Assembly: GCF_008086595.1 (NCBI RefSeq)
Contig: NZ_RXYA01000001.1
Span: 124,001-188,000, forward strand
Length of the DNA stretch: 64,000 nucleotides
Source: Acetobacterium paludosum
GTDB taxonomy: Bacteria; Bacillota; Clostridia; Eubacteriales; Eubacteriaceae
Direction: 5' to 3'
How positions within the stretch are numbered: the first letter of the stretch is position 1; each line of letters opens with the position of its first letter. The notes beneath the pieces were generated by a model. That model worked only from the letters and a program-made list of their open reading frames with translations. It did no database searches and had not been told where the DNA came from. The translations under genes were made by a program, and so were the position numbers. Positions 41,806-52,300 of the stretch are shown here, one piece after another.

Positions 41806-42576
41806 CTAATCTTTCAGATGATATTCATAAAGTCGCTGAGGTATTTTAAATATAAACAGAAACCCGAGAGTAATAACAAAAAGGCTGAGTACCTGGGATG
41901 TTGAAAGGAATAAAATTGATCCTCTGGGATCTGAACGAAAAAACTCGTTAATAAACCGGAAAATGCCGTAAGACACGAGGTAGAAACCGGTGGTAAAGCC
42001 GGGCGTTTCACTTTTTGATAAGAAGATGATGAGAACCGGCGTTAAGATAAAAAGAAATAGCGACTCGGTTAATTGAGAGGGAAAAAGACCGATGCCGGAT
42101 GGTGGATAGGATCCAACGGGATAATATACAGCCCCAAATCCTTCGTAGGGAATGCCATAACAGCAGCCGTTGAAAAAGCAGCCAATCCGTCCGAAAGCTT
42201 GGGCGAGAGCGAGACAGGGGACGGCTATGTCAAAATATTTGATGGCATGAAGATGATAAATATGAGTGTAAAGAAATCCGCCCAGGATACCGCCAATAAG
42301 CCCGCCATAGAAAACGGCGCCCCCGGTGGTTAGTTTAATCAAAGCTGTTTCGGGGTTGGTAATGAAACTGGGAAGTTCGACAAGAAGATAGAGAATTTTT
42401 GCGCCTAAAATACCACCAATGATTGCAAAAAGACCAAAAAACATCGCATCCATGGTGGGAATATCATACTTTTTAGCGGTAAAAATAGCAACTAAAAATC
42501 CGGACCCAGTGCCAATAAGAAATAAAATACCAAAAGTTGGGATAGTGTAGTTTAAGATGTGAATAATGGGATACAT
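41806..42576 (-). CDS. lgt: Prolipoprotein diacylglyceryl transferase
   Basis: 256 residues from ATG 42576 (preceded by GGAAGGAGTCTT). Polytopic membrane enzyme that moves diacylglycerol to the lipobox cysteine of prolipoproteins. Motifs: 'GGAVFYGGLIGGILGG' and 'LALAQAFGRIGCFFNGCCYG' with the conserved 'GRIGCFxNGCC' signature, and a C-terminal 'RFINEFFRSDPRG'. Its substrates would include the PrsA-like lipoprotein at 52818. Confidence 0.95.
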   Translation of the reverse strand: MYPIIHILNYTIPTFGILFLIGTGSGFLVAIFTAKKYDIPTMDAMFFGLFAIIGGILGAKILYLLVELPSFITNPETALIKLTTGGAVFYGGLIGGILGGFLYTHIYHLHAIKYFDIAVPCLALAQAFGRIGCFFNGCCYGIPYEGFGAVYYPVGSYPPSGIGLFPSQLTESLFLFILTPVLIIFLSKSETPGFTTGFYLVSYGIFRFINEFFRSDPRGSILFLSTSQVLSLFVITLGFLFIFKIPQRLYEYHLKD

Positions 42577-42618
42577 AAGACTCCTTCCATTACCAGCCAA
42601 TGATATGAGGCATGATGA

Positions 42619-42648
42619 TAAAAAAAATAGACGATTGAAATCGTCTAT
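42619..42648 (-). terminator. Terminator downstream of the DUF4190 gene
   Basis: On the minus strand, ATAGACGATT and AATCGTCTAT (42627-42648) form a 10-bp stem followed by a run of T residues (A-run at 42621-42627 on the + strand). It lies between the DUF4190 gene and lgt. Confidence 0.8.
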
Positions 42649-42660
42649 CCTTGGTGCGTT

Positions 42661-42945
42661 TTATAGATAAGCGGCAGTACTTATACAACCAACACAAGCC
42701 ACACACGCAATAAAAGCAACTGCGCATAATGATAGGCCGATAATATTGAGAACTAAACCAGCTGTAGCCATACCACTTGGGGTAAAGCCTTCTTCTTGAG
42801 ATGCCTTGCGAATTTGAATTCCAAAAACCAAACCGACAATCGCGCAGACAACACCGACCAGTGCCGAATAGCCAAACCAGATACAAACCAAAGAGATGAT
42901 TCCCAGTACGAGGGAAGCTGTGGCTTTGTTGCTATACTGCTCCAT
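42661..42945 (-). CDS. Small DUF4190 membrane protein
   Basis: 94 residues from ATG 42945 (AGGAGGCTATTTT upstream). Two hydrophobic halves, 'ASLVLGIISLVCIWFGYSA' and 'MATAGLVLNIIGLSLCAVAF', typical of DUF4190, ending in a Cys-rich tail 'ACVACVGC'. Closely resembles the C-terminal domain of the 40882-41745 product. Function unknown. Confidence 0.75.
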   Translation of the reverse strand: MEQYSNKATASLVLGIISLVCIWFGYSALVGVVCAIVGLVFGIQIRKASQEEGFTPSGMATAGLVLNIIGLSLCAVAFIACVACVGCISTAAYL

Positions 42946-43006
42946 AAAATAGCCTCCTAAAAAATAATATAACTTGGCTTCAGAATACACTAATTAGGAA
43001 AAAATG

Positions 43007-44425
43007 TCAAGAATTATGCATTTCTTTTAACTTGTCAACGAGGTCAAAAGCAACGTGATTAATGGTTTGTGAACCGGCAACGAGGACTAGATCATTTTCA
43101 CACAAATGGCTGGTGAGATAGTCAACGATATCCTTGAAATCCGAAATGGTTACGGTTGGAATATGGTATTTTTCCTCAATGGCTTTTTGAAGATCTTCTG
43201 AATGAATGTTCCAATCATTGCCTTCACGATCTGAATAAATATCATTGAGAATGACATAATCAGCTTTTGCAAAAGCATCGACGAAGTCATCAAAGAAGGA
43301 GTAGGTTCGGGAGTAGGTGTGGGGCTGAAATACGACCCAAAGCTTATTATGAACATAGTTCAGAGCAGCATCGATCACGACCTTTAACTCAGTAGGATGA
43401 TGAGCATAGTCTTCAAAGACATTGATTCCATTGACTTCACCACGGAATTCAAACCGGCGTTTGGCACCATGAAAGCGAGCCATGGCAGCGATAGACGTTT
43501 CAACGGGAATGACCAGGAAGTCACCGCAGATAATAGCGGCCAGAGCGTCCAGGACATTGTGTTCGCCGGGAATCATCAGTTCATAATGACCATAAAAGGA
43601 TTTACCTTTATAAACATCAAAGTTTGGTTTGCCCACCTTGTCGTATTGAATATTTTCAGGATGCCAGTCATTCCGGGGATTTAAACCATAGGTGACAACT
43701 GGACAGCGTAAACCTTTTACAACATCCAATACATCCTGAGAATCGCCATAGGCGATCATAAGACCATCAGCGGGTAAAATGCTTCCGAATTTATGAAAGG
43801 ATTCCTTGATTTGAGGAAGGCCATTTTTAAAATAGTCCAGATGATCCTCTTCAATATTCGTAATAACCCCAATGGAGTGGGAAGTTGTCAGAAAGCTATC
43901 CACATATTCACAGGCTTCAACGACAAAATATTCCTTCGAGTCGATGATTGCGTTTCCCCCGAATTCGTCAAGTTTTCCACCGATGCTTAAACTTGGTCTC
44001 AATTCAGCATATTGCAGCATGCATGCGATCATGGATGAGGTGGTCGTCTTGCCGTGGGTACCGGAAATGGCAATGGTTTTGTTGAAAATATGGGAAAAAA
44101 GCCCTAAAAAATTCGAGCGTTCAATTTTGGGAATGTTCAAATCGGTAGCTTTAATCATATCCGGGTTATCCTCATGGATAGCGGCAGAGTAAACAACACA
44201 ATCTGTGTCAGCCGGGATGTTTTCATAATTGTGTCCGATGTGTACCTTAATGCCCAGACTCTCTAATTTTTCAACATAAGACGAGGTTATCATATCAGAA
44301 CCTTCAATAGAAAAACCCTGAGATAAAGACATAGAGGCGAGACCGCTCATACTGCTTCCACCAATTCCAATAAAGAATAATTTATTAATTGGTCGATTGA
44401 ATTTTTTTTCAAGTTGAGATTTCAA
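43007..44425 (-). CDS. murC: UDP-N-acetylmuramate--L-alanine ligase
   Basis: Adds the first amino acid of the peptidoglycan stem peptide. 472 residues. 'FIGIGGSSMSGLASMSLSQG' (about residues 18-37) is the N-terminal nucleotide fold, 'ISGTHGKTTTSSMIACML' the ATP P-loop, and 'EDYAHHPTELK' and 'FQPHTYSRT' are MurC-specific. Start is TTG 44425 after AAGGAGCTGATTAT. It is transcribed away from purR. Confidence 0.95.
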   Translation of the reverse strand: MKSQLEKKFNRPINKLFFIGIGGSSMSGLASMSLSQGFSIEGSDMITSSYVEKLESLGIKVHIGHNYENIPADTDCVVYSAAIHEDNPDMIKATDLNIPKIERSNFLGLFSHIFNKTIAISGTHGKTTTSSMIACMLQYAELRPSLSIGGKLDEFGGNAIIDSKEYFVVEACEYVDSFLTTSHSIGVITNIEEDHLDYFKNGLPQIKESFHKFGSILPADGLMIAYGDSQDVLDVVKGLRCPVVTYGLNPRNDWHPENIQYDKVGKPNFDVYKGKSFYGHYELMIPGEHNVLDALAAIICGDFLVIPVETSIAAMARFHGAKRRFEFRGEVNGINVFEDYAHHPTELKVVIDAALNYVHNKLWVVFQPHTYSRTYSFFDDFVDAFAKADYVILNDIYSDREGNDWNIHSEDLQKAIEEKYHIPTVTISDFKDIVDYLTSHLCENDLVLVAGSQTINHVAFDLVDKLKEMHNS

Positions 44426-44606
44426 ATAATCAGCTCCTTTATTTATGGTAAAATCTTAATTATTTCTTAATGATAAATCTTAAAGTGTACATTTATTCTC
44501 AATGAATGGGTATAAAATAATCAAAAATACCATTCCAATAGCCAGAAAAACACTTTACGAAAAATTATAACACAGGTGTTTGACTTGAGTAAAGATTAAA
44601 AAAAAC

Positions 44607-44664
44607 TTGCGCTTTTATTGAAATACGAATAAAATTATGAATATTGAGAAAAATGTTCGGATTT
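44607..44664 (+). promoter_or_regulatory. purR promoter with PurBox pair
   Basis: TTGCGC (44607-44612) and TAAAAT (44630-44635) are 17 bp apart. AATGTTCGGATTT at 44652-44664 is an exact reverse match to the PurBox consensus AWWWCCGAACWWT. A weaker box AAATACGAATAAA (10 of 13) lies in the opposite orientation at 44621-44633, 18 bp away, close to the spacing known in Bacillus. This suggests autoregulation of purR. Confidence 0.65.
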
Positions 44665-44690
44665 TAAGAAATAATCATCATAGGTGAGAA

Positions 44691-45497
44691 ATGAAGAAAA
44701 ATGAAAGAATTAGTATCATTACAAAAGTATTGTCAGACCATCCCAGTAAGGTGTTTAGTTATAGTTATTTTACCGATTTATTAGAAGTCGGGAAATCAAG
44801 TGTCTGTGAGGATGTCGCTATTGTGAAAAGTGCGATTGAGATGTCGGGATCAGGCTGTGTTGAGACTTATTCTGGCGCATCAGGGGGAGTTGTTTACCAT
44901 CCCATGGTAACGAAAACCGAAGAAGAAGCGATTCTTAAAGAGATTGCTGAAATGCTTCAAGAACCTTCCCGAAAAATCCAGGGTGGATTTTTATATTACA
45001 GTGATATTCTTTCAAACCCACGCTATTCAAAAAATATTGGACGCATTATTGCTTCCAAATATGGCGATAAGGACATTGAATATGTTATAACAACAGAAAC
45101 AAAGGGAATTCCAGCTGCTCTGGAAACAGCGCATTATCTGAATGTACCAATGGGCATTATCAGACGATCAAACCGTGTGACTGAAGGGGCAACGACCAGT
45201 GTCAATTATATTTCAGGGTCATCCAATAAAATAAAAACAATGTATTTAAGCAGACGTATTGATTTGACTCACAAGAAAGTCTTGATTATCGATGATTTCA
45301 TGAAAGGCGGTGGAACGGCGAAGGGAATGGCTAATCTGATGGAAGAGGTTGGTGCCGAAGTGATGGGAATCTGTGTTATATTTGTCACCCGATTTCCCTT
45401 TGAAAAACTTGTGGATCATTTTAAACCGCTGATTTGGATGGATGATGAGGATACCGAAGGAACTGGAATAGGCGTTTCGCTGTATTCAGAATCTTGA
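44691..45497 (+). CDS. purR: Purine operon repressor PurR
   Basis: 268 residues. An N-terminal winged helix ('RISIITKVLSDHPSKVFSY', 'LLEVGKSSVCEDVAIVK') is joined to a phosphoribosyltransferase-fold domain with the PRPP-binding loop 'VLIIDDFMKGGGTAKG' (about residues 200-215). PRPP binding releases the repressor from PurBoxes. The PRPP synthetase gene prs is nearby. The purR-spoVG-glmU-prs order is the one found in Bacillus subtilis, apart from missing yabJ. Confidence 0.94.
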   Translation: MKKNERISIITKVLSDHPSKVFSYSYFTDLLEVGKSSVCEDVAIVKSAIEMSGSGCVETYSGASGGVVYHPMVTKTEEEAILKEIAEMLQEPSRKIQGGFLYYSDILSNPRYSKNIGRIIASKYGDKDIEYVITTETKGIPAALETAHYLNVPMGIIRRSNRVTEGATTSVNYISGSSNKIKTMYLSRRIDLTHKKVLIIDDFMKGGGTAKGMANLMEEVGAEVMGICVIFVTRFPFEKLVDHFKPLIWMDDEDTEGTGIGVSLYSES

Positions 45498-45756
45498 AAA
45501 ATGATTTGAATTAAAATCGCGGAAAATCTGAATGCCAATGACAACATAATTATTTCTGATCAGCCATACAACCAGATAAATGCAGTTATGAAATAAACAG
45601 AGTGAATTCGTTCCAATGTGATGTCTGCAAACCTGATCAAATCACGCTTTTATAATAAAAAAACAAAAATTGGTATTTCGTCTTTAGAAATTAAGATGCA
45701 AAAATTCGTCATTCTTTTTAAACCCTTTTTAAGAATGGTAGGATATGGAAAAAAGT
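45498..45756. other. Gene-free AT-rich gap
   Basis: No open frame with a credible start site is seen on either strand. Only a small inverted repeat, CATTCTT near 45708 with AAGAATG near 45731, stands out; it could end the purR transcript. Confidence 0.5.
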
Positions 45757-45786
45757 TAAGGTTTTTGTTTTAATATTGTTGAATTT
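45757..45786 (+). promoter_or_regulatory. Sigma-H-like promoter upstream of spoVG
   Basis: TAAGGTTTT (45757-45765) and GTTGAATTT (45778-45786) are 12 bp apart. The -10 element fits the sigma-H consensus RNNGAATWW exactly and the -35 element fits RNAGGAWWW with two mismatches. In Bacillus subtilis spoVG is a classic sigma-H gene. Confidence 0.5.
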
Positions 45787-45847
45787 GTGGTAGTATATAG
45801 GTGTGAAATTAGACATGTGACTTTATTTCAAAGGGGGAGCTTACGAG

Positions 45848-46171
45848 ATGGAAATAACAGACGTAAGAGTACGGAAAACGTATCCAGATGGTAAAATGAG
45901 AGCGATTGTCTCGGTTACTTTTGATGATCAATTCGTTGTTCATGATATTAAGGTAATTGAGGGGCAAAGCGGATTTTTTATTGCGATGCCCAGCCGGAAA
46001 ACACCGGATGGCGAGTTTAAAGACATTGCACATCCCATAAATATGGGTACCCGTCGTGAAATGCAGGAATGCGTCCTGCGTGCTTACGAAAAGGCCATAG
46101 CAGAGGATAACCAGAAAACCAATGAAGAAGAAGCAGAAGTTGAACTAGAAGTAGATTACGAAGAAGAATAA
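45848..46171 (+). CDS. spoVG: SpoVG septation/RNA-binding regulator
   Basis: 107 residues. '[20 protein letters not shown]' at the N-terminus and '[22 protein letters not shown]' (key [14 protein letters not shown], about residues 50-63) identify SpoVG. Residues after about 85 are a highly acidic tail. SpoVG binds nucleic acid and influences division and sporulation, but it is also common in non-sporulating Firmicutes. Strong ribosome binding site AAAGGGGGAG. A terminator follows at 46182. Confidence 0.96.
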   Translation: MEITDVRVRKTYPDGKMRAIVSVTFDDQFVVHDIKVIEGQSGFFIAMPSRKTPDGEFKDIAHPINMGTRREMQECVLRAYEKAIAEDNQKTNEEEAEVELEVDYEEE

Positions 46172-46181
46172 AAGTTAAAAT

Positions 46182-46211
46182 AAAAAAGGGAGGGTGTGCT
46201 TCCCTTTTTTT
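46182..46211 (+). terminator. Terminator after spoVG
   Basis: AAAAAAGGGA (46182-46191) pairs with TCCCTTTTTT (46201-46210), continuing T. Separates spoVG from glmU. Confidence 0.85.
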
Positions 46212-46246
46212 GTTGTTAACTATTAATTTATATTTGGAGGCCAAAA

Positions 46247-47608
46247 ATGAACAAATCAAAAACAATAATCTTAGCGGCCGGCCAGGGAACACGGATGCAC
46301 TCACAAAAGCCAAAGGTATTGCATCAGGTATGCGGAAAAAATATTTTGGATTATGTGGTCGAGGCAAGCAAAGAGTCTGGAATCAATGATATTGGAGTGA
46401 TTGTCGGTTATCAGGCCGAGACAGTCAAGGAGAGCCTGCCTTCCGAAATCGAGACAATCCTTCAAAAAGAACAGTTGGGTACCGGACATGCTGTTTTACA
46501 AGCACTGCCGTTTTTTGATGAATTCCAGGGGAATCTAATCGTGCTGGTAGGAGACGCTCCCTTAATTAGACCGGAAACAATCAAAAGTCTCATGTTGGTG
46601 CATGAAACAAATGGCTACAGTGTTACGGTTTTAACAGCAGAATTTGATGAGCCAACCGGTTATGGTCGGATGATAAAAAATTCAGCAGCTGAGCTGATTA
46701 AAATTGTGGAAGAAAAGGATGCCTCGCCGGAAGAAAAAAAAGTAAAGGAAATCAATTCAGGGATGTATTGTTTTGATGCTCAAACGCTTATTTTTGCACT
46801 TAAAGAGCTCCAAACAGATAATGTTCAGGGTGAATATTATCTAACTGACATTATCGAAATTATGAGAAAAATGGGAAAAACTGCCGGGACTTATACGACT
46901 CCGGATTATGAAGACATTCAGGCAATTAATTCGAAAAGTCAACTTGCTGAGGCTGAAGCTGTTATGCGAAGGCGGATTAATCGAAAACTGATGGATTCTG
47001 GTGTGACCATGATTGATCCGGCAACCACCTATATCAGCAGTCAATCGATAGTGGGTCAAGACACCATTCTATATCCCGGGGTAATCCTTGAGGGTGAGAC
47101 CGCTATTGGCAGGGATTGTACAATTGGCGCAAACAGCCGTTTGGTGAATGCAAAAATCGGAAACAGCGTGTCGATTCAGCACGCCACTATTTTGGATAGC
47201 GATGTGGATGATGATACAAACGTTGGTCCTTATGCCTATATTCGTCCCGGCAGTCATATCGGCAAACATTGCAAGGTTGGAGATTTTGTAGAAGTTAAAA
47301 ATTCCACCATGGCGGACGGCGCAAAAGCCGCGCATTTAACCTATATTGGAGATGGTGACGTGGGTGAGAATGTGAACCTTGGCTGCGGAACTGTTTTTGT
47401 GAACTATGACGGAAAGAAAAAATACCGAACGGTTGTTGAAAAGGGCGCTTTCGTGGGGTGCAACACCAACCTCATTGCTCCCGTAACCGTCAAAGAAGGG
47501 GCATACATCGCGGCCGGATCGACCATTACTGATGATGTCCCGGAAGAAAGCCTGGCGATCGCCAGAGCCAGACAGGTTAATAAGGTTGGCTATTTAAAAA
47601 ATAAGTAG
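46247..47608 (+). CDS. glmU: Bifunctional UDP-GlcNAc pyrophosphorylase / glucosamine-1-phosphate acetyltransferase
   Basis: 453 residues. N-terminal uridyltransferase with 'ILAAGQGTRMHSQKPKVLHQ' (residues 6-25) and 'LVGDAPLIRPE'. C-terminal left-handed beta-helix acetyltransferase with hexapeptide repeats from about 250 and the motif 'KKKYRTVVEKGAFVGCNTNL'. Makes UDP-GlcNAc for cell wall precursors. Ribosome binding site TTGGAGGCCAAAA. Confidence 0.96.
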   Translation: MNKSKTIILAAGQGTRMHSQKPKVLHQVCGKNILDYVVEASKESGINDIGVIVGYQAETVKESLPSEIETILQKEQLGTGHAVLQALPFFDEFQGNLIVLVGDAPLIRPETIKSLMLVHETNGYSVTVLTAEFDEPTGYGRMIKNSAAELIKIVEEKDASPEEKKVKEINSGMYCFDAQTLIFALKELQTDNVQGEYYLTDIIEIMRKMGKTAGTYTTPDYEDIQAINSKSQLAEAEAVMRRRINRKLMDSGVTMIDPATTYISSQSIVGQDTILYPGVILEGETAIGRDCTIGANSRLVNAKIGNSVSIQHATILDSDVDDDTNVGPYAYIRPGSHIGKHCKVGDFVEVKNSTMADGAKAAHLTYIGDGDVGENVNLGCGTVFVNYDGKKKYRTVVEKGAFVGCNTNLIAPVTVKEGAYIAAGSTITDDVPEESLAIARARQVNKVGYLKNK

Positions 47609-47652
47609 ACACCATAAAAAAAATATAGAAAAAGAGAAAATTAAGAAGAGGT

Positions 47653-48621
47653 ATGAAACGTATGGATGGAAAGTATAGTGGAATTAAGATTATTGCCGGA
47701 AACTCAAATCTTGCACTGGCCAAGGAAATTGCCGAGTATCTGGAGATACAATTATGTAATGCTGAGGTTGTCAGATTCAGTGACGGCGAAATTTCAATCA
47801 ATGTTAATGAATCGGTTCGTGGTGCGGATGTCTTTATTATTCAATCGACCGGAACCCCTGTTAACGAAAATTTAATGGAATTGCTAATTCTGATTGATTC
47901 GATGAAGCGTGCTTCGGCCGGGCGAATTAATGCGGTAATGCCTTATTATGGGTATGCCAGACAGGATCGCAAGGCAAAATCAAGAGATCCGATTACGGCA
48001 AAATTAGTGGCCAATCTTTTGACAACGGCGGGAGCCGATCGCGTTATCACCATGGATCTTCACTCAAACCAAATTCAGGGATTCTTCGATATTCCATTGG
48101 ATCATTTGTCAGGGAGTGGACTGATTACAGAATACTACCGAGACAAAAATTTGGAGAATATGGTAGTCGTATCACCGGATGCAGGAAGTGTTAAGCGTTC
48201 ACGAAAATTGGCCAGATCCTTAAATTGTTCATTTGCGATTATTGATAAAGAACGTCCCCGTCCTAATGAAACAGCGGTTATGAATGTTATCGGGGATGTT
48301 AAAGGGAAAAATTGTATCTTAATCGATGATATGATTGACACTGCAGGGACTATAACAAGTGGGGCCAATGCCTTGGTTGAACTTGGTGCTAATTCCGTAT
48401 TTGCCGCTTGCAGCCATGGCGTGTTTTCGGGCCCGGCTATTCAGCGGATCCAGGATTCAGCCATTGAAGAATTAGTAACCCTGAATACCCTGGTTATTCC
48501 AAAGGAAAAACAGATTGAAAAAATCAAAATTCTATCCACCGGAACTCTTTTTGGCCGTGCCATTGATTATGTACATTTTGGACGTTCTTTAAGTAAGCTT
48601 TTTGTGGGAAGATACGCTTAG
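47653..48621 (+). CDS. prs: Ribose-phosphate pyrophosphokinase
   Basis: 322 residues; makes PRPP from ribose-5-phosphate and ATP. 'GIKIIAGNSNLALAKEIAEY' near the N-terminus, 'YYGYARQDRKAKSRDPITAK' (ATP/Mg loop), 'VITMDLHSNQIQGFF' and the PRPP loop 'CILIDDMIDTAGTI' are all present. A second ATG 3 codons later (47662) is an alternative start. Supplies the effector of PurR and the substrate of Hpt in this window. Confidence 0.96.
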   Translation: MKRMDGKYSGIKIIAGNSNLALAKEIAEYLEIQLCNAEVVRFSDGEISINVNESVRGADVFIIQSTGTPVNENLMELLILIDSMKRASAGRINAVMPYYGYARQDRKAKSRDPITAKLVANLLTTAGADRVITMDLHSNQIQGFFDIPLDHLSGSGLITEYYRDKNLENMVVVSPDAGSVKRSRKLARSLNCSFAIIDKERPRPNETAVMNVIGDVKGKNCILIDDMIDTAGTITSGANALVELGANSVFAACSHGVFSGPAIQRIQDSAIEELVTLNTLVIPKEKQIEKIKILSTGTLFGRAIDYVHFGRSLSKLFVGRYA

Positions 48622-48631
48622 GATAAAAACC

Positions 48632-49228
48632 ATGTATCTGATTGCGGGATTGGGAAACATTGGCAAAGAATATGATGGGACCCGACATAATATTGGTTTT
48701 GAAGTCATTGATTATCTCAGTGAAAAAAAAGGTATATCAGTAAAAAAGAAAGAACAGAATGGTCTTACCGGTGTTTATCGCGAGTTTGGAGAAAAGATCC
48801 TGCTGGCCAAACCGACGACATTCATGAATAACAGCGGGCTTTGTATCGCCGGTCTGGTGAATTTCTATCAAGTGCCTTTAGAAAATCTGCTTATAATTTA
48901 CGACGATATTGATTTGGCAATTGGGGATGTGCGAATAAGGCAGCGGGGCAGTGCCGGAACCCATAATGGCATGCGTTCCATTATCCAGAGTTTGGGAAGT
49001 CAGGATTTTCCGAGAATTCGGATTGGTACCGGCAGACCAAAAGAAGGCGCCGATTTAGTTCATTTTGTGTTAGGGCATTTTGCAAAAAGCGAAATCCCAT
49101 TAATGGAAAGTGCCGTGATGGAAGCGGTTAAAGGGATTGACTATTTTGTAAAGGACGGAGTTGACCTGGCAATGAATCAGGTCAACGTCCGAAGAAAAAA
49201 AGAAGAAACGGATCATTTGGAAAATTGA
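48632..49228 (+). CDS. pth: Peptidyl-tRNA hydrolase
   Basis: 198 residues from ATG 48632. 'IAGLGNIGKEYDGTRHNIGF' contains the substrate Asn and the catalytic His; 'KPTTFMNNSG' and 'IIYDDIDLAIG' (catalytic Asp region) follow. Recycles stalled peptidyl-tRNA. The 10-base gap after prs and TTAGGA upstream support this start over a longer in-frame alternative at 48602 that overlaps prs. Confidence 0.95.
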   Translation: MYLIAGLGNIGKEYDGTRHNIGFEVIDYLSEKKGISVKKKEQNGLTGVYREFGEKILLAKPTTFMNNSGLCIAGLVNFYQVPLENLLIIYDDIDLAIGDVRIRQRGSAGTHNGMRSIIQSLGSQDFPRIRIGTGRPKEGADLVHFVLGHFAKSEIPLMESAVMEAVKGIDYFVKDGVDLAMNQVNVRRKKEETDHLEN

Positions 49229-49322
49229 AAATAATGAAGAGCGCGTAAAAGATATAGAACAGTCATGGGCCCGGGTTGAGAAACCTGGGCTATCCGTGTT
49301 TTATGAATGAGAGAAGTGACAA

Positions 49323-52300
49323 ATGGAATTACTTTATCAAAACCTTATGAAGGTAGAAAAAATACAAACAATCATCAATCACCTGTCTGACGGAGAAATA
49401 ATTAATCTTTCCAATATGAATGGTGGTTTTAAAGAAGTTCTTACCGGCCAGGTTTTTCACCATGCCAGTGAGCGGATTCTTTATGTAACAGCAACGGACT
49501 ATCAGGCCCAAAAAGTGACTCAGGAGTTGGAAACAATTCTGCCGCAAAAAGTGCTTTATTTTCCCATGGAACCCATCCATGATTATTTTGCTGATGTTCA
49601 CAGCCGCGAGATTAGTCAGCAACGATTGAAAGTGTTTGAAAAAATACTGTCCGACGAAAAATTTGTCGTGGTAGTGGGGGCCGAAACACTTTTGAAAAAA
49701 TTGATGCCCCGGAAAGAATTTGAAGCACTGGGCTTTTCCTTGTCTTTGGAGGATACTTGTGATCCGGTGGAATTAACAAACCGTCTTTTTGAGTTGGGAT
49801 ATGAAGCCGTTTCTCAAGTTGAAGCAAAGGGACAGGTTGCTCGCCGCGGTGGGATTATTGATGTTTTTCCGCCAACCGGGGTTCAAGCCTATCGGATTGA
49901 TTTCTTTGGGGATACCGTTGAGTCAATTCGAAGTTTTGATCCGGAGACGCAATTGTCGACGCATAACCTTGAAGAAGTAACAATATTTCCGGGACGGGAA
50001 ATTATTCTTAAAGAGGATGAACGAAAAAAGGCGTTAAAACAAATTAAAAAAAGTTATCATGAAAATATTGAATATATCGGGTTGATTGAACGGATTAACG
50101 AGGATCCAACTGGACATGATGAAACCTTATTTTCTTTTGCGAAAACCGATGCGTCGCTGCTGGATTATTTGGCAGAGTGTCTTGTTATTTGGGATGAACC
50201 GCCCCGGATAAAAGAAGCCCAGGGAATTTTTCAAAAAAAGTTACAAAGCGATCTTGAAATTTTGATGCGGGATTACTTGATGTTTCCGGAAGAAAAGAAT
50301 AAATTTTATTCGTTTTCGAAAATTGAAAAATTGTTGGAAAAACAAACCCAATTAAAATACCATTTATTTGCATCCCGGGGGAAAAAAGGAATATCTCTGG
50401 ACATGGGGGTGAAAGACAATGACTCATTTTTAGGGCAGCTGCCACTGTTTATTGAATTCATAAAAAAACAGCTGGATAAGGATGCAATCATTCATTTACG
50501 GGCTCGGGATGCAGCGGGTTTGGAAAAACTAAAACAATTATTCGCAGAGGCAGAGATTTATCGCTTTACCAATGATGTTTTACCCGGCATTCAGCTATCA
50601 ATCGGGGAAATAAGCGGTGGATTTGAACTCCCTGAAGAGGAATTGGTTTGTATCAATCAAAGTGAAATAATAAAGAAATCCGGCCGGGATAAGAAGCGTC
50701 GACGGAAAAAAGGCCGAAAAATAGATTCGTTTACGCAACTGAACCAGGGCGATTTTGTGGTTCATGATACCCATGGGATTGGAATTTACCGCGGCATTGA
50801 GCAATTGAAAATTGATGAAACCATCAAAGATCTGATGGTCATTGAATATGCCAATGATGCCCGCTTTTATTGCCCGGTGGACCAAATGGATGCTATTCAG
50901 GTTTACGTGGGCACTGGCGAGAAGAAACCTAAGATTAATCAACTGGGAACCAATGACTGGAGTAAGTCAAAATCCCGGGTAAAGGCGGCTGTCGCAGAGA
51001 TGGCAGATGAATTGATTGTTTTGTATGCCAAAAGACAAAGCCTGACGGGATATGCCTTTGGCCCTGATTCCAGTTGGCAAAGGGAGTTTGAGGAGTCTTT
51101 TCCGCATGAGGAAACCAATGACCAGCTTCAGGCCGTGGAAGAAATCAAGGCCGATATGGAATCGACCCGTCCCATGGATCGTTTGCTTTGCGGAGACGTG
51201 GGCTACGGAAAAACCGAGGTAGCGCTTCGAGCTGTTTTCAAGGCGGTTATGGAAGGCAAACAAGTGGCTTTTTTAGTACCGACAACCATTCTGGCGCAAC
51301 AGCATTATCAAACCGTCATGGATCGATTTAAAAAGTATCCGGTGAATGTTGGAGTCCTCAGTCGTTTTAGAACAAAAACGGAACAGGAGAAGACCATCAA
51401 GGAATTGGCGGTGGGTCAAATTGATTTGGTTATCGGAACCCATCGTCTTTTATCAAAAGATGTGAAGTTCAAGGATCTGGGCTTACTTGTGGTTGACGAG
51501 GAACAACGTTTCGGAGTGGGGCATAAAGAACGCATTAAGCAACTAAAAGAAAATGTTGATGTCCTAACCCTGAGTGCGACACCCATTCCCAGAACCCTGC
51601 ACATGTCAATGATCGGGGTAAGGGATATGAGTGTCATCGATGAACCGCCAGCCGGACGGCGGCCGGTTTTAACCTATGTGATGGAATTTAATGAGGCCAT
51701 TGTTAAAGATGCCATTGAAAGGGAACTGGGGAGAAAGGGACAGGTATACTTTGTCCATAACCGAATTCATGATATTTTTGAAGTGGCCAGAAAAATTCAA
51801 AAATTAGTCCCGGAAGCTCGAATTGTGGTGGCTCATGGACGGATGACGGGATCTGAACTGGAAGACATTATGGTGGACTTTCTCGAGTATAATTATGATG
51901 TCCTGGTGACAACCACGATTATCGAGTCGGGATTGGATATTAAGAACGCCAACACCCTTATTATCGATAATGGAGATTATATGGGCCTTTCACAATTGTA
52001 TCAATTGCGCGGCCGGGTTGGCCGGTCTGATGTTCAAGGCTATACGTATGTGACCCATCGACCCAAGGTGCTTTCAGAACTGTCTCAGAAGCGTTTAAAA
52101 GCAATCAAGGATTTTACGGCTTTTGGTTCGGGATTTAAAATTGCTCTTCGTGATTTAGAAATCAGGGGAGCTGGAAATATTTTGGGATCAGCTCAATCAG
52201 GCAACCTTGCAACCATTGGTTATGAACTTTATTGTCGGATTCTGGATGAAGCCGTCAATGAGCGTTTAGGCAATGAACCAGAGTACCCGGTCAGCGAACT

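Noticed and set aside
49287-49311. Hairpin CCCGGGTT/AACCTGGG before mfd considered as a terminator
   Set aside because: It is followed by CTATCCG and not a T run; left unannotated as a terminator.
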